Shown: in pieces, positions 1 through 7,403 of the stretch | Numbering within the stretch: the first letter of the stretch is position 1 | Layout: each line of letters begins with the position of its first letter | DNA from: Flavobacterium sp. | GTDB lineage: Bacteria; Bacteroidota; Bacteroidia; Flavobacteriales; Flavobacteriaceae | Direction of reading: 5' to 3' | Length of the DNA: 10,247 nucleotides | Assembly (NCBI GenBank): GCA_023253295.1 | Contig: JALRGZ010000177.1 | Location: 1-10,247 of the forward strand | Notes under the pieces: generated by a model | Told to the model about the DNA's origin: nothing | Databases searched by the model: none | The model's input: only the letters and a program-made list of their open reading frames with translations | Program-made: the position numbers and the translations under genes

Positions 1-26
1 TCATATTATTCATCTTTTAAATAAAA

Positions 27-48
27 AAAGCTCCTAAAAAGGAGCTTT
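27..48 (-). terminator. Rho-independent terminator of the TonB-dependent receptor gene
   Basis: A perfect 8-bp inverted repeat (AAAGCTCC at 27-34, GGAGCTTT at 41-48) encloses a 6-base loop. On the minus strand the hairpin is followed by a T-rich run at 21-29. It lies about 25 bases past the stop codon of the receptor gene, as expected for its terminator. On the plus strand the hairpin is followed by A residues, so it should not stop plus-strand transcription. Confidence 0.85.
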
Positions 49-72
49 AAAAAAATATATCAAGTGATACTT

Positions 73-2376
73 TTAGAATTTGTATTTGATACTAGTCATT
101 ACTTGACGAGGAGCAATTGGGTTAGCACTGTAATTTTCGTGTACTGTATAATTCAACTCGTTAGTGATGTTTGATAATTTACATAAAATAGAGAACTTTT
201 TCCAAGTATAACCAATAGAAGCATCAACTGTAGCATAACCATCAACAGGTACTTCTCTGTCTTGGATAATTAGAGTTCCAGGATTAGCTGTGTCTTCTAT
301 GTAACGATTGTTCCAACCAGCAATTCTGTCTCCTATATAATTTCCAATAGCACCTATAGATAATCCTTTTAATTTTCCTGTTGGAACAGTATAGAAGAAA
401 CTTAAATTAGCTGTTGTAGTAGGAGTTCTGGCTACACGATCTCCAGCAATATTGTTGTATAAAGCAACTGGAGTGTTTATAAAACGCATGTCGTTATAAC
501 TGTAACCAGCATTGATTTTGAAACCTTCAAAAGGTCTGGCAGTGACATCCACTTCGATACCTTTACTTTTTGTTTCTCCACCTAAAACTTTTAAGTTAGT
601 GTTGTTATTAGGAGTTGTTCCGTCGGCTTCAAAAGGAGCGGTTTGTACCAGATTATTGTTTTTAATAATGTATAAAGTTACGTTAGTACTTAAAATACCT
701 CTCCATAAGTCAGTTTTTACACCAGCTTCGTATTGATCAATAATGGAAGGTTTAATGTTTTTTCCTTCAACAGTTGTTCCCGATGTGTTTGGTGTAAATG
801 AGTTAGAGTAACTTCCAAATAAAGTAATATCTTTTGTCGGTTGAATTATTAAACCTGCTTTAGGAGAAAAAGCATTATCTAAACGCTTTGGAGCTATAAC
901 TGCATCAGCATCATATACTGAAGTAACAAGTGTGTTAGCAGTTTTATCAACAACTTCAGCGTAAGTAGTTGTTTCGGATTCAATCCAAGACCAACGAAGT
1001 CCAGCCAATACTTTTACATAATCATTTAATGAAATTAAATCTTGGAAATATGCTCCGAAAGTTTTGTCGTCAACATTAGTTATACTTGTCGCTCTAGATG
1101 GATAAGGGGCAATTTTACTTTCAGTACTTGGATCGTAGTTGAATAAGTTTATAGGGGTATCTTCAGTTGAAACTGTTTTAGCAGATGTTGGTGTTGAGAA
1201 AAAACTATATCTGTAATTTGTTGTTAAAGAAGATTCCCAATCTACACCAGTAAATATTTGGTGTTTGATAGCTCCTGTTTTAAATGTTCCCTGTAAACTT
1301 AATTGATCGCCAAAAATGCTTTCTAAGTTTTTAGTTTCGCTTAAACCTCTTTTCCATTCTCCACGAGTAGCATAGGTATCTAAATTTGATAATTGTGAAG
1401 TTGATTTAGAGGTTCTGTCGTAATTTTGATAAGAAGAGTTAAAGTTTAATTTCCAGTTTTTGTTAAAATCATGATTCAACATTACCGAAGCGCTAGAAGA
1501 TTTGGTGTTACCAGTAGACCAAAGTGCTCCATAATAATTGCTACGTGGTAAGTCTAGGATTTCTTTTCCTATAATTCCTGTACCAAAATCTGGAGTCCAA
1601 TCTGCATTTAAGTAATCTCCTTGTGCTGTAATTTGTGTTTTATCACTAATTTTAAATAAAAGTGAAGGATTAAAATAGATTCTTTCATTTTTGACAAAAT
1701 CTCTAAAGCTTTCTGAATTTTCGTAAGAACCTGTAAAACGATAAGCAATTGATTTGTTTAAAGGGCCATAGAAATCAACTGTAGGTTTGTAGTACGAATA
1801 GCTTCCTGCTTGCATGCTGATTTCTCCTCCTTTAGTAAACTGTGGAGTTTTTGTTACCGTGTTTAAGATTCCGCCGGGAGCTACATTACCATATAATAAG
1901 GCTGAACCTCCTTTTAAAAATTCAACTCTTTCCAGAGATGAAACTTCAGGTATAGAACCACCGTTATAACGGAAACCGTTTTTGAACATATTGTTGGCAG
2001 TCATATCGTAACCTCTCGACCAAAATGATTCTTGGGCTCCTCCACGAGCAGAACCTACATATACACCGTTAGCATTTTTGATAACATCACTTAAGCGGAT
2101 GGCTTGTTGTTGCGTGATGATTTCATTATCTATAACCTGTACACTTTGTGGTAAATCCATTGGTTTGATTCCTGCTCTGGAAACCGAAACAGGTTTGTGT
2201 GGTTTGTTTCCAGTAATAGTAACTTCCTTAAGGATTTGCCCTTTTTTATTCTTAATTGTATCAAAAGGATTTGAAGTGATTTCAGAAGTATTGTGAGTTA
2301 AAGCAGAAGCAATTTCTTGAGCTTGGTTAGGAATTGAAAATAATAGTGCTATTGCGGGCAGTAAAATTCTTTTCAT
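73..2376 (-). CDS. TonB-dependent siderophore-type outer-membrane receptor
   Basis: This 767-residue protein is predicted to be a 22-strand outer-membrane beta-barrel that imports a ferric siderophore or similar chelate using TonB-ExbBD energy. Residues 1-19 form a signal peptide (Lys-Arg, hydrophobic core, cleavage likely after NQA before QEI). A TonB-box-like EVTITG follows at about 51-56. The plug spans about 70-178, with LPQSVQVID, the RGYD region near 121-124, and LERVEFLKGGSALLYG followed by PGGILN, all typical of the siderophore-receptor subgroup. The remainder is barrel, ending in aromatic YKF, the usual outer-membrane insertion signal. It lacks the N-terminal carboxypeptidase-like domain of many Bacteroidetes receptors and has no SusD partner, which argues against a glycan-uptake role. 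It is transcribed alone, between its own promoter and terminator. The ligand cannot be read from the sequence, and no siderophore biosynthesis or Fur gene is adjacent. Confidence 0.93.
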   Translation of the reverse strand: MKRILLPAIALLFSIPNQAQEIASALTHNTSEITSNPFDTIKNKKGQILKEVTITGNKPHKPVSVSRAGIKPMDLPQSVQVIDNEIITQQQAIRLSDVIKNANGVYVGSARGGAQESFWSRGYDMTANNMFKNGFRYNGGSIPEVSSLERVEFLKGGSALLYGNVAPGGILNTVTKTPQFTKGGEISMQAGSYSYYKPTVDFYGPLNKSIAYRFTGSYENSESFRDFVKNERIYFNPSLLFKISDKTQITAQGDYLNADWTPDFGTGIIGKEILDLPRSNYYGALWSTGNTKSSSASVMLNHDFNKNWKLNFNSSYQNYDRTSKSTSQLSNLDTYATRGEWKRGLSETKNLESIFGDQLSLQGTFKTGAIKHQIFTGVDWESSLTTNYRYSFFSTPTSAKTVSTEDTPINLFNYDPSTESKIAPYPSRATSITNVDDKTFGAYFQDLISLNDYVKVLAGLRWSWIESETTTYAEVVDKTANTLVTSVYDADAVIAPKRLDNAFSPKAGLIIQPTKDITLFGSYSNSFTPNTSGTTVEGKNIKPSIIDQYEAGVKTDLWRGILSTNVTLYIIKNNNLVQTAPFEADGTTPNNNTNLKVLGGETKSKGIEVDVTARPFEGFKINAGYSYNDMRFINTPVALYNNIAGDRVARTPTTTANLSFFYTVPTGKLKGLSIGAIGNYIGDRIAGWNNRYIEDTANPGTLIIQDREVPVDGYATVDASIGYTWKKFSILCKLSNITNELNYTVHENYSANPIAPRQVMTSIKYKF

Positions 2377-2390
2377 TTTGTTGTTTATTT

Positions 2391-2425
2391 GGATTTATTT
2401 AAAATAACGATGCAAATGTAAATCC
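2391..2425. repeat. Inverted repeat over the receptor promoter, possible operator
   Basis: GGATTTA at 2391-2397 and TAAATCC at 2419-2425 are perfect 7-bp inverted arms with a 21-base spacer. One arm touches the -7 element and the other lies in the early transcribed leader. The position suits a repressor site, for example an iron-responsive one, but the sequence is not a recognisable Fur box. In such AT-rich DNA it may be chance. Confidence 0.25.
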
Positions 2426-2443
2426 TAAAAATGGTTTACACAA
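2413..2443 (-). promoter_or_regulatory. Bacteroidetes-type promoter of the TonB-dependent receptor
   Basis: On the minus strand TACATTTG (2413-2420) exactly fits the -7 consensus TAnnTTTG. A TTG at 2441-2443 lies 20 bases further upstream as the -33 element. Transcription would start near 2406, giving a leader of about 30 bases. The start codon is preceded by an A-rich stretch rather than a Shine-Dalgarno sequence, as is normal in this phylum. Confidence 0.65.
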
Positions 2444-2714
2444 GGATTATTTAGAATAAATAAAAATAAAAATTAACAAAACCTTTAGAAGTTGTTTGTT
2501 ATTTCTTTAGCAAGAATTTTAAAGGTTGATTTTAAGTTTGTAAAGAGTAGTTTGATTCGTCTTTAAAAAGTTGTTTATTAGTGTTTTATGTTTTTATTAA
2601 GTGGTAGCTGTTAATAATAGGAGTAGAGATGAAGTATTTGGATTAGAATTGAATCTTTTTAAATAATAACATTCTGTTAATGTAAATTGGATGATTTAGA
2701 TGTTGTTTTGAATC
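2444..2714. other. AT-rich intergenic spacer without a recognised gene
   Basis: Together with the promoter region, the gap between the receptor and the hydrolase is 338 bases. I see no credible ORF, tRNA or structured RNA. An 8-bp inverted repeat (AACCTTTA at 2480-2487, TAAAGGTT at 2520-2527, 32-base loop) is followed on the minus strand by a T-rich stretch. It could act as a poor terminator for the upstream hydrolase gene, but the long loop and AT-rich stem make this weak. Confidence 0.5.
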
Positions 2715-4112
2715 TTATTTATCCAATTTAGGAGGAGAAAGATGTTTTTTAAAGAAGCTATAAAGAGTATTTAAGCTAGAATCTGTTTGCGGAATAGCAT
2801 GACCTTTACCATAATTGATAAGTGTAGTTGTTGGAACTCCTAAATTGTCTAATTTGTTTTTAAAATGGTTGATTTGATCTTCGTAATAGTGATCATCATC
2901 TGTATTATAAAAGAATAGCGTAGGAGCGGCCATTTTTTCAACTAAAAAAGAAGCTCCCATGCTTTTCCATAGATTTTGGTTTTCTTCCAAAGATCCCCAA
3001 ACCCAAGGACATCTTTGTTCTAAATTTTTATCACCATCATCGAGGGTGTTGTAAATTAGGGTGTAATCAAATACACCAGGACCTAAAGCTGCTGCCTGAA
3101 CATCATCCGAAACATTAATGTTGAATCCTGCATTTTCTATTTCGTTTATTTTTTTATCGCCAATAGCCAACGAACCAGCTGTTGAACCTCTGGAAAATCC
3201 AAAAATGCCTATTTGATAAGAAAGTCCAACTTGAGCAGCAAAAGCTCTTAAGGTTCTAATCGCTGATTTTACTTTTTGCGCTGCATCAGGATTAGTTTGG
3301 AAGGATTTATAAGCGTCATTAGGACCATTTTCAGGTTTTCCTTTTCCCCATTGGCAATATTTTGGATGATCGGCAATTGCCCAAGCCATACCATTTGCCG
3401 GTGCGCCCTCTAAAAATGAATCATTAAAACTAGCAAGAGAATAGGCTAAGTTTAATCTCTGATCTTTGTAGGCATCTGTTAGTTTTCCTTTTTTATTGTC
3501 ATAAAATGCATAACTATTACTATAGGAGAAAGACAGTAAGGTTGGGATGTTGACTTTTGGATTGGCTGGATAAATTATATCCATGTGTAAAGAATCGCCC
3601 ACTATGTATTGTTCAGGGCTGTTGTAAATTTTTGGGTCATCAATAAAATAGCTCACATTTCTTGCTATGCGATACCCTTCAAAAAGTACATAGGATTTAT
3701 AAAGTGAGCAATTTTTTAATCCACAAAAACTCCCTGAAGCAATAGAGTAATTGATAGCTATAATGTCTTCGTTGATTTTTAGTGCTTTTGCATTACTGTT
3801 TTTTTTATAATCCATTTCAATAACTCTGTATCCTTGGGATAGCAGCCAATTTACATTTTTCTTATTACTATAACGACCAATTTTTTGAAAGGATAAATTT
3901 TCAAGATAAACAATCGTTATATAGTTACCTGCATAATCTGTAATCGGTTTTTTAGAATCAGTGATTTTGTATCCTATAGTAGTTCCGGTTGTTTTACTGT
4001 TCCATTTTCCGGTTGTTGCATTTACATTTAAAATAAATGAAAGGCATAGTATTACCGAAAAGATATATTTTTTAGGATTCTGAGATAAAAAAGAAATGGA
4101 ATTATATTTCAT
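2715..4112 (-). CDS. Secreted alpha/beta hydrolase, substrate unknown
   Basis: This 465-residue protein has an N-terminal export signal: basic residues near 14-15, then a hydrophobic stretch at about 17-31 ending near VNA-TT. The C-terminal half has the marks of an alpha/beta hydrolase: nucleophile elbow GFSRGS with Ser307, an Asp cluster 405-407 in FYNTDDDHYY as the likely acid, and His438 in YGKGHAIP. Their order and spacing fit an esterase or a peptidase of the prolyl-oligopeptidase/dienelactone-hydrolase fold. The N-terminal 170 residues match no domain I recognise; Cys130 and Cys135 could form a disulfide outside the cytoplasm. No lipobox is visible, so it is probably periplasmic or secreted rather than a lipoprotein. 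It diverges from pafA over 191 bases. Esterase, acetyl-esterase or peptidase activity are all possible. Confidence 0.75.
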   Translation of the reverse strand: MKYNSISFLSQNPKKYIFSVILCLSFILNVNATTGKWNSKTTGTTIGYKITDSKKPITDYAGNYITIVYLENLSFQKIGRYSNKKNVNWLLSQGYRVIEMDYKKNSNAKALKINEDIIAINYSIASGSFCGLKNCSLYKSYVLFEGYRIARNVSYFIDDPKIYNSPEQYIVGDSLHMDIIYPANPKVNIPTLLSFSYSNSYAFYDNKKGKLTDAYKDQRLNLAYSLASFNDSFLEGAPANGMAWAIADHPKYCQWGKGKPENGPNDAYKSFQTNPDAAQKVKSAIRTLRAFAAQVGLSYQIGIFGFSRGSTAGSLAIGDKKINEIENAGFNINVSDDVQAAALGPGVFDYTLIYNTLDDGDKNLEQRCPWVWGSLEENQNLWKSMGASFLVEKMAAPTLFFYNTDDDHYYEDQINHFKNKLDNLGVPTTTLINYGKGHAIPQTDSSLNTLYSFFKKHLSPPKLDK

Positions 4113-4165
4113 TATATGTTTATTGCGAGCCTTGGATTATAAATCGGTTGTAACTTCTAATGGTA

Positions 4166-4173
4166 CAAAAATA
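4166..4173 (-). promoter_or_regulatory. Possible -7 element of the hydrolase gene
   Basis: On the minus strand 4166-4173 reads TATTTTTG, a match to TAnnTTTG, about 54 bases before the hydrolase start codon. No TTG occurs at the expected distance upstream, so the promoter is only half supported. Confidence 0.3.
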
Positions 4174-4274
4174 AGTTTTTAAGTTTGATATAGTTGTTAA
4201 TCCTTTATTTATCATTTTAGTTTGTTGCTGGTATATATAACTATTTCGTAATCTACAGCTATAGCTTTAATTTG

Positions 4275-4282
4275 TATTTTTG
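4275..4282 (+). promoter_or_regulatory. Possible -7 element of pafA
   Basis: TATTTTTG at 4275-4282 matches TAnnTTTG and would place the transcript start near 4289, about 15 bases before the ATG at 4304. No good -33 TTG is seen at 19-23 bases upstream. If real, it makes the upstream in-frame TTG at 4280 impossible as a start, because that codon would not be transcribed. Confidence 0.35.
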
Positions 4283-4303
4283 TTTTTGATATCTAATTTT
4301 ATT

Positions 4304-5920
4304 ATGAAAAAAATAGCCTTACTTTTTACTTCAATTGCAGTTTTTAATATTTATGCTCAGCAAAGACCTAAGTTAGTCGTGGGTGTTGTAGTTGATCAAA
4401 TGAAAATGGAATATCTCTATCGTTTTTCGGATGATTTTTCAGCAAATGGTTTCCGCAGATTAATGGATGGAGGCTTTGTGTTTCATAATACACAATACAA
4501 TTATATGCCAACCTATACAGGGCCAGGTCATGCATCTATTTATACAGGAACAACTCCTGCTATTCATGGCATTGTAGGGAATACTTGGTTTGACAAATCT
4601 ATTGGTAAGAACAAGTATTGTACCGATGATGTTTCGGCGACTATTTTAGGTACAGGTGCAGCCGATGAGGGAAAAATGTCACCGGTTAATTTACAAGCTA
4701 CAACCGTTACTGATGAATTGCGTTTGGCTACTAATTTCAGAGGCAAAGTGATTGGAATTAGTATAAAAGACCGTGGAGCTATTCTTCCTGCAGGGCATTT
4801 TGCCAATTGGGCATTTTGGATGAGTGATTCCGGGAATTTTATTTCAAGTACTTTTTATGGAAAAGAATTGCCAAATTGGGTTTCAGATTTTAATGCAAAG
4901 AAAAATTATGAAAAGTATTTAAGTAAAGATTGGACTTTGTTGAAATCGGAATCAGTTTACAATGAGAGTTTAGCGGATGATAATGATTATGAAGGACTTT
5001 TGTATGGTAGTAAAAAGCCTGTTTTTCCCTATGATTTGAAAGCTATGTATGCTAAAAGTGGTGCCAAAGTTATCAAAACAACTCCTTTTGGGAATGATAT
5101 TTTAGCTGATTTTGCTAAAGAAGCAATAGTAAATGAAAATCTGGGAGTGGATAATGATACTGATTTTCTAACTCTGAGTTTTTCTTCTACCGATTATATT
5201 GGGCATTTAACAGGTCCACGCTCTAGAGAGGTTCAGGATACTTATTTGCGTTTGGATGAAACTCTGGCAGATTTCTTGAATTATTTAGATAAAAAAGTAG
5301 GTAAGGATAATTATTTGTTGTTCTTAACTTCTGATCATGCTGCTGCCGAAAATCAAAACTTTTTAAAGGATAATAAGTTTCCATTATCACTGGGAGAGTA
5401 CAAACAATTTACCAATAAGTTTAGAGACTTTTCTAAAACAACTTTTGGTGAAGATGTAGTATTGAATTATTCAAATTACAATTTGTTTTTTGACAAAAAG
5501 AAAATCAAAGAAAGTAATTTGGATTTAGATGTTGTTAAAAAGAATTTTAAAGAGTTTTTAATGACTATGCCTCAAGTAAAACGTGTTTATACTGAAGAAG
5601 AAATTTTAAGTGCTAATAGCGCCGATTTTTATTTGAATTATCTTTTTAAAGGATATGATCCAAAACAAAATGGGAATTTGGTTATTTTAGAAAAACCGGG
5701 CTATAGTGCTCATGAAGGAAAGGGAACCTCACATGGAACACCTTATAATTATGATACCCACGTTCCCTTATTGTTTTACGGATGGAATATTAAAAAAGGG
5801 GAGTCTTTTGATAGGAAAGTAATTTCTCAGATAGCACCAACAGTTGCTCAAAAAATAAGAATTGATTTTCCTAACGGAACAGAAGCAGAAGTATTAACGG
5901 AGGTTTTAGAAACTAAATAA
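4304..5920 (+). CDS. pafA: PafA-type secreted alkaline phosphatase
   Basis: This is a 538-residue phosphomonoesterase of the alkaline phosphatase superfamily, expected to release phosphate from organic esters in the periplasm. I chose the ATG at 4304, not the in-frame TTG at 4280, because it opens directly into a signal peptide (MKKIALLF..., cleavage after NIYA before QQR). All active-site residues known from Elizabethkingia PafA can be placed: metal ligands Asp31, Asp297, His301, Asp344, His345 and His477; nucleophile Thr72 in YTGPGH; and phosphate contacts Asn93, Lys155 and Arg157 in IKDRG. From memory of PafA numbering (38, 79, 100, 162, 164, 305, 309, 352, 353, 486) the offset is a steady +7, +8, then +9, so the alignment is nearly gapless. 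The Lys-x-Arg pair separates PafA from related phosphodiesterases. Flavobacterial PafA is reported to be phosphate-insensitive; I saw no obvious Pho box upstream. It is monocistronic, converging on lysA. Confidence 0.93.
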   Translation: MKKIALLFTSIAVFNIYAQQRPKLVVGVVVDQMKMEYLYRFSDDFSANGFRRLMDGGFVFHNTQYNYMPTYTGPGHASIYTGTTPAIHGIVGNTWFDKSIGKNKYCTDDVSATILGTGAADEGKMSPVNLQATTVTDELRLATNFRGKVIGISIKDRGAILPAGHFANWAFWMSDSGNFISSTFYGKELPNWVSDFNAKKNYEKYLSKDWTLLKSESVYNESLADDNDYEGLLYGSKKPVFPYDLKAMYAKSGAKVIKTTPFGNDILADFAKEAIVNENLGVDNDTDFLTLSFSSTDYIGHLTGPRSREVQDTYLRLDETLADFLNYLDKKVGKDNYLLFLTSDHAAAENQNFLKDNKFPLSLGEYKQFTNKFRDFSKTTFGEDVVLNYSNYNLFFDKKKIKESNLDLDVVKKNFKEFLMTMPQVKRVYTEEEILSANSADFYLNYLFKGYDPKQNGNLVILEKPGYSAHEGKGTSHGTPYNYDTHVPLLFYGWNIKKGESFDRKVISQIAPTVAQKIRIDFPNGTEAEVLTEVLETK

Positions 5921-5924
5921 TACT

Positions 5925-5956
5925 AAAAAAGGGACTTTTTAAAAGTCCCTTTTTTT
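5925..5956. terminator. Bidirectional terminator between pafA and lysA
   Basis: AAAAAAGGGACTTTT (5925-5939) and AAAAGTCCCTTTTTT (5941-5955) form a long inverted repeat with a GGGACTT/AAGTCCC core. The plus strand ends in seven T residues (5950-5956), and the minus strand likewise ends in a T run. The hairpin starts 5 bases after the pafA stop and ends 15 bases before the lysA stop, so it can stop transcription from both convergent genes. Confidence 0.88.
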
Positions 5957-5970
5957 ATGATTGCATTCTA

Positions 5971-7188
5971 CTATAGTGTAACTGTAGCAGGTAATGGAAT
6001 TTGATTCTTTAATAAATCTTCGAAAGTTTCGTGAGCTCTGATTAAATGTCCTTCTCCGTTAATCCATAATACCTCTGCTGGTTTGTATCTTGAATTGTAG
6101 TTTGAAGACATAGAGTAGCAGTAAGCACCTGCATTTCTAAAGCATAGGATATCTCCTTCGGCAATTTCCTGAATTCTACGGTTACTTGCAAAAGTATCCG
6201 TTTCACAGATGTATCCAACTATAGAGTAAAAACGCTCTTTTCCTTTAGGATTAGAAATGTTTTCAATGTGGTGTTGTGAACCATAGAACATTGGACGGAT
6301 TAAGTGGTTGAATCCAGAATCGATTCCGGCAAAAACAGTTGAAGTAGTTTGTTTTACCACATTTACTTTTGCTAAGAAGAAACCAGCTTCACTCACTAAG
6401 AATTTACCTGGTTCGAAGATCAATGTTAATTCTTTACCATATTCGTCACAAAAAGCATTGAATCTTTTTGATAATTTTTTACCTAATTCTTCAATGTCAG
6501 TTTCGATATCATCTTTTTTGTAAGGTACTTTAAATCCACTTCCAAAGTCTAAGAATTCAAGATTTTTGAAGTTTCTAGCAGCATCAAATAAGATTTCAGC
6601 AGCATACAAGAATACTTCGATATCTAAAATATCTGAACCTGTGTGCATGTGAATACCTACAATGTTCATGTTTGTGTTTTCAACAATACGAACTAGGTGA
6701 GGTAATTGGTGTACTGAAATACCAAATTTACTATCGATGTGACCTACTGATATGTTTTCGTTTCCACCAGCCATTACGTGCGGGTTGATACGAATACATA
6801 CAGGAACAGTTGGGTGTTTAGCACCAAATTGCTCCAAAATAGATAAGTTATCGATGTTGATTTGTACTCCTAAAGCATGTACTTCTTCAATTTCTTCTAA
6901 AGATACACCGTTTGGAGTATAGAAAATTCTATCAGGTGCGTAACCTGCATGAAGACCTAATTGTACTTCCTGGATAGAAACAGTATCTAATCCAGAGCCC
7001 ATATCTTTTAAAAGCTGTAAGATAGAAACGTTAGACAAAGCTTTCATTGCATAGTTAATGCGTAGTTTTTCTACTTTAGAAAAAGCTTTAGTTAATCTAT
7101 TATATTGTGATTTTATTTTCTCGGCATCATACACATATAATGGTGTGCCAAATTGTTCTGCTAATTGAAGTAAGTCTTTAGATTGCAT
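5971..7188 (-). CDS. lysA: Diaminopimelate decarboxylase
   Basis: This 405-residue cytoplasmic PLP enzyme of fold type III decarboxylates meso-diaminopimelate to L-lysine, the last step of lysine synthesis. Visible motifs, in order: YAMKALSN with the PLP-binding Lys49; HIDSKFGIS at 150-158; HMHTGSD at 180-186; the phosphate-binding FGSGFKVPY at 215-223; EPGKFLV at 259-265; CETDTFA with Cys328-Glu329, the pair that acts on the neighbouring subunit's active site; and NAGAYCYSMSSNYNSRYKPAEV near 352-373. The CE pair and the SMSSNYNSR block favour LysA over ornithine/arginine or carboxynorspermidine decarboxylases. Length is normal for the family, slightly short. The ATG at 7188 sits just before the conserved N-terminal FGTPLYVYD, so the start is secure. 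It has its own promoter and shares a terminator with pafA, so it appears monocistronic. Confidence 0.96.
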   Translation of the reverse strand: MQSKDLLQLAEQFGTPLYVYDAEKIKSQYNRLTKAFSKVEKLRINYAMKALSNVSILQLLKDMGSGLDTVSIQEVQLGLHAGYAPDRIFYTPNGVSLEEIEEVHALGVQINIDNLSILEQFGAKHPTVPVCIRINPHVMAGGNENISVGHIDSKFGISVHQLPHLVRIVENTNMNIVGIHMHTGSDILDIEVFLYAAEILFDAARNFKNLEFLDFGSGFKVPYKKDDIETDIEELGKKLSKRFNAFCDEYGKELTLIFEPGKFLVSEAGFFLAKVNVVKQTTSTVFAGIDSGFNHLIRPMFYGSQHHIENISNPKGKERFYSIVGYICETDTFASNRRIQEIAEGDILCFRNAGAYCYSMSSNYNSRYKPAEVLWINGEGHLIRAHETFEDLLKNQIPLPATVTL

Positions 7189-7205
7189 TTTTAGTAAATT
7201 TTACG

Positions 7206-7235
7206 CAAATTTATTATTCTTTATTGAGACTACAA
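7206..7235 (-). promoter_or_regulatory. Bacteroidetes-type promoter of lysA
   Basis: On the minus strand TAAATTTG (7206-7213) matches the -7 consensus TAnnTTTG. A TTG at 7233-7235 lies 19 bases upstream as the -33 element. Transcription would start near 7199-7201, leaving a leader of only about 12 bases before the ATG at 7188, with A-rich sequence in place of a Shine-Dalgarno. Confidence 0.65.
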
Positions 7236-7248
7236 TAAATAAAAATAT

Positions 7249-7267
7249 TTGTAACAAATTGTAACAA
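7249..7267. repeat. Tandem TTGTAACAA near-palindromes upstream of the lysA promoter
   Basis: TTGTAACAA occurs at 7249-7257 and again at 7259-7267. Each copy is a palindrome around one central base, and the copies repeat every 10 bases, about one helical turn. They begin 13 bases upstream of the -33 element of lysA. The arrangement resembles a site for a protein binding one DNA face as two dimers, for instance a regulator of lysA. No family can be named. Confidence 0.4.
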
Positions 7268-7349
7268 TAAGTTATATAATAAACCTAATGTGAGTTTATT
7301 AGATTTTTTTGTCACACAATTCAAAGCTTTTTCTGTTTTTCCAAAAGAA

Positions 7350-7385
7350 AAAAGGCTGTTTAAAATCTCTTTCAAACAGCCTTTT
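7350..7385 (-). terminator. Rho-independent terminator of the gltBD operon
   Basis: AAAAGGCTGTTT (7350-7361) and AAACAGCCTTTT (7374-7385) form a perfect 12-bp stem with a 12-base loop. On the minus strand it ends in TTTTTTCTTTT. It starts 18 bases after the gltD stop codon. It separates gltD from the lysA promoter, so the two genes are separate transcription units although co-oriented. Confidence 0.88.
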
Positions 7386-7403
7386 GATGTATTGTAATGA
7401 ATA

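Noticed and set aside
2683..2730. TAAATTGGA/TCCAATTTA inverted repeat spanning the hydrolase stop codon, considered as a terminator
   Set aside because: The stem is AT-rich, the loop is about 30 bases, the stop codon lies inside the loop, and no T run follows on the minus strand.
4280..4303. TTG at 4280 as the start of pafA
   Set aside because: It would add eight residues before a perfect signal peptide, and it overlaps the likely -7 element. The ATG at 4304 is the better start.
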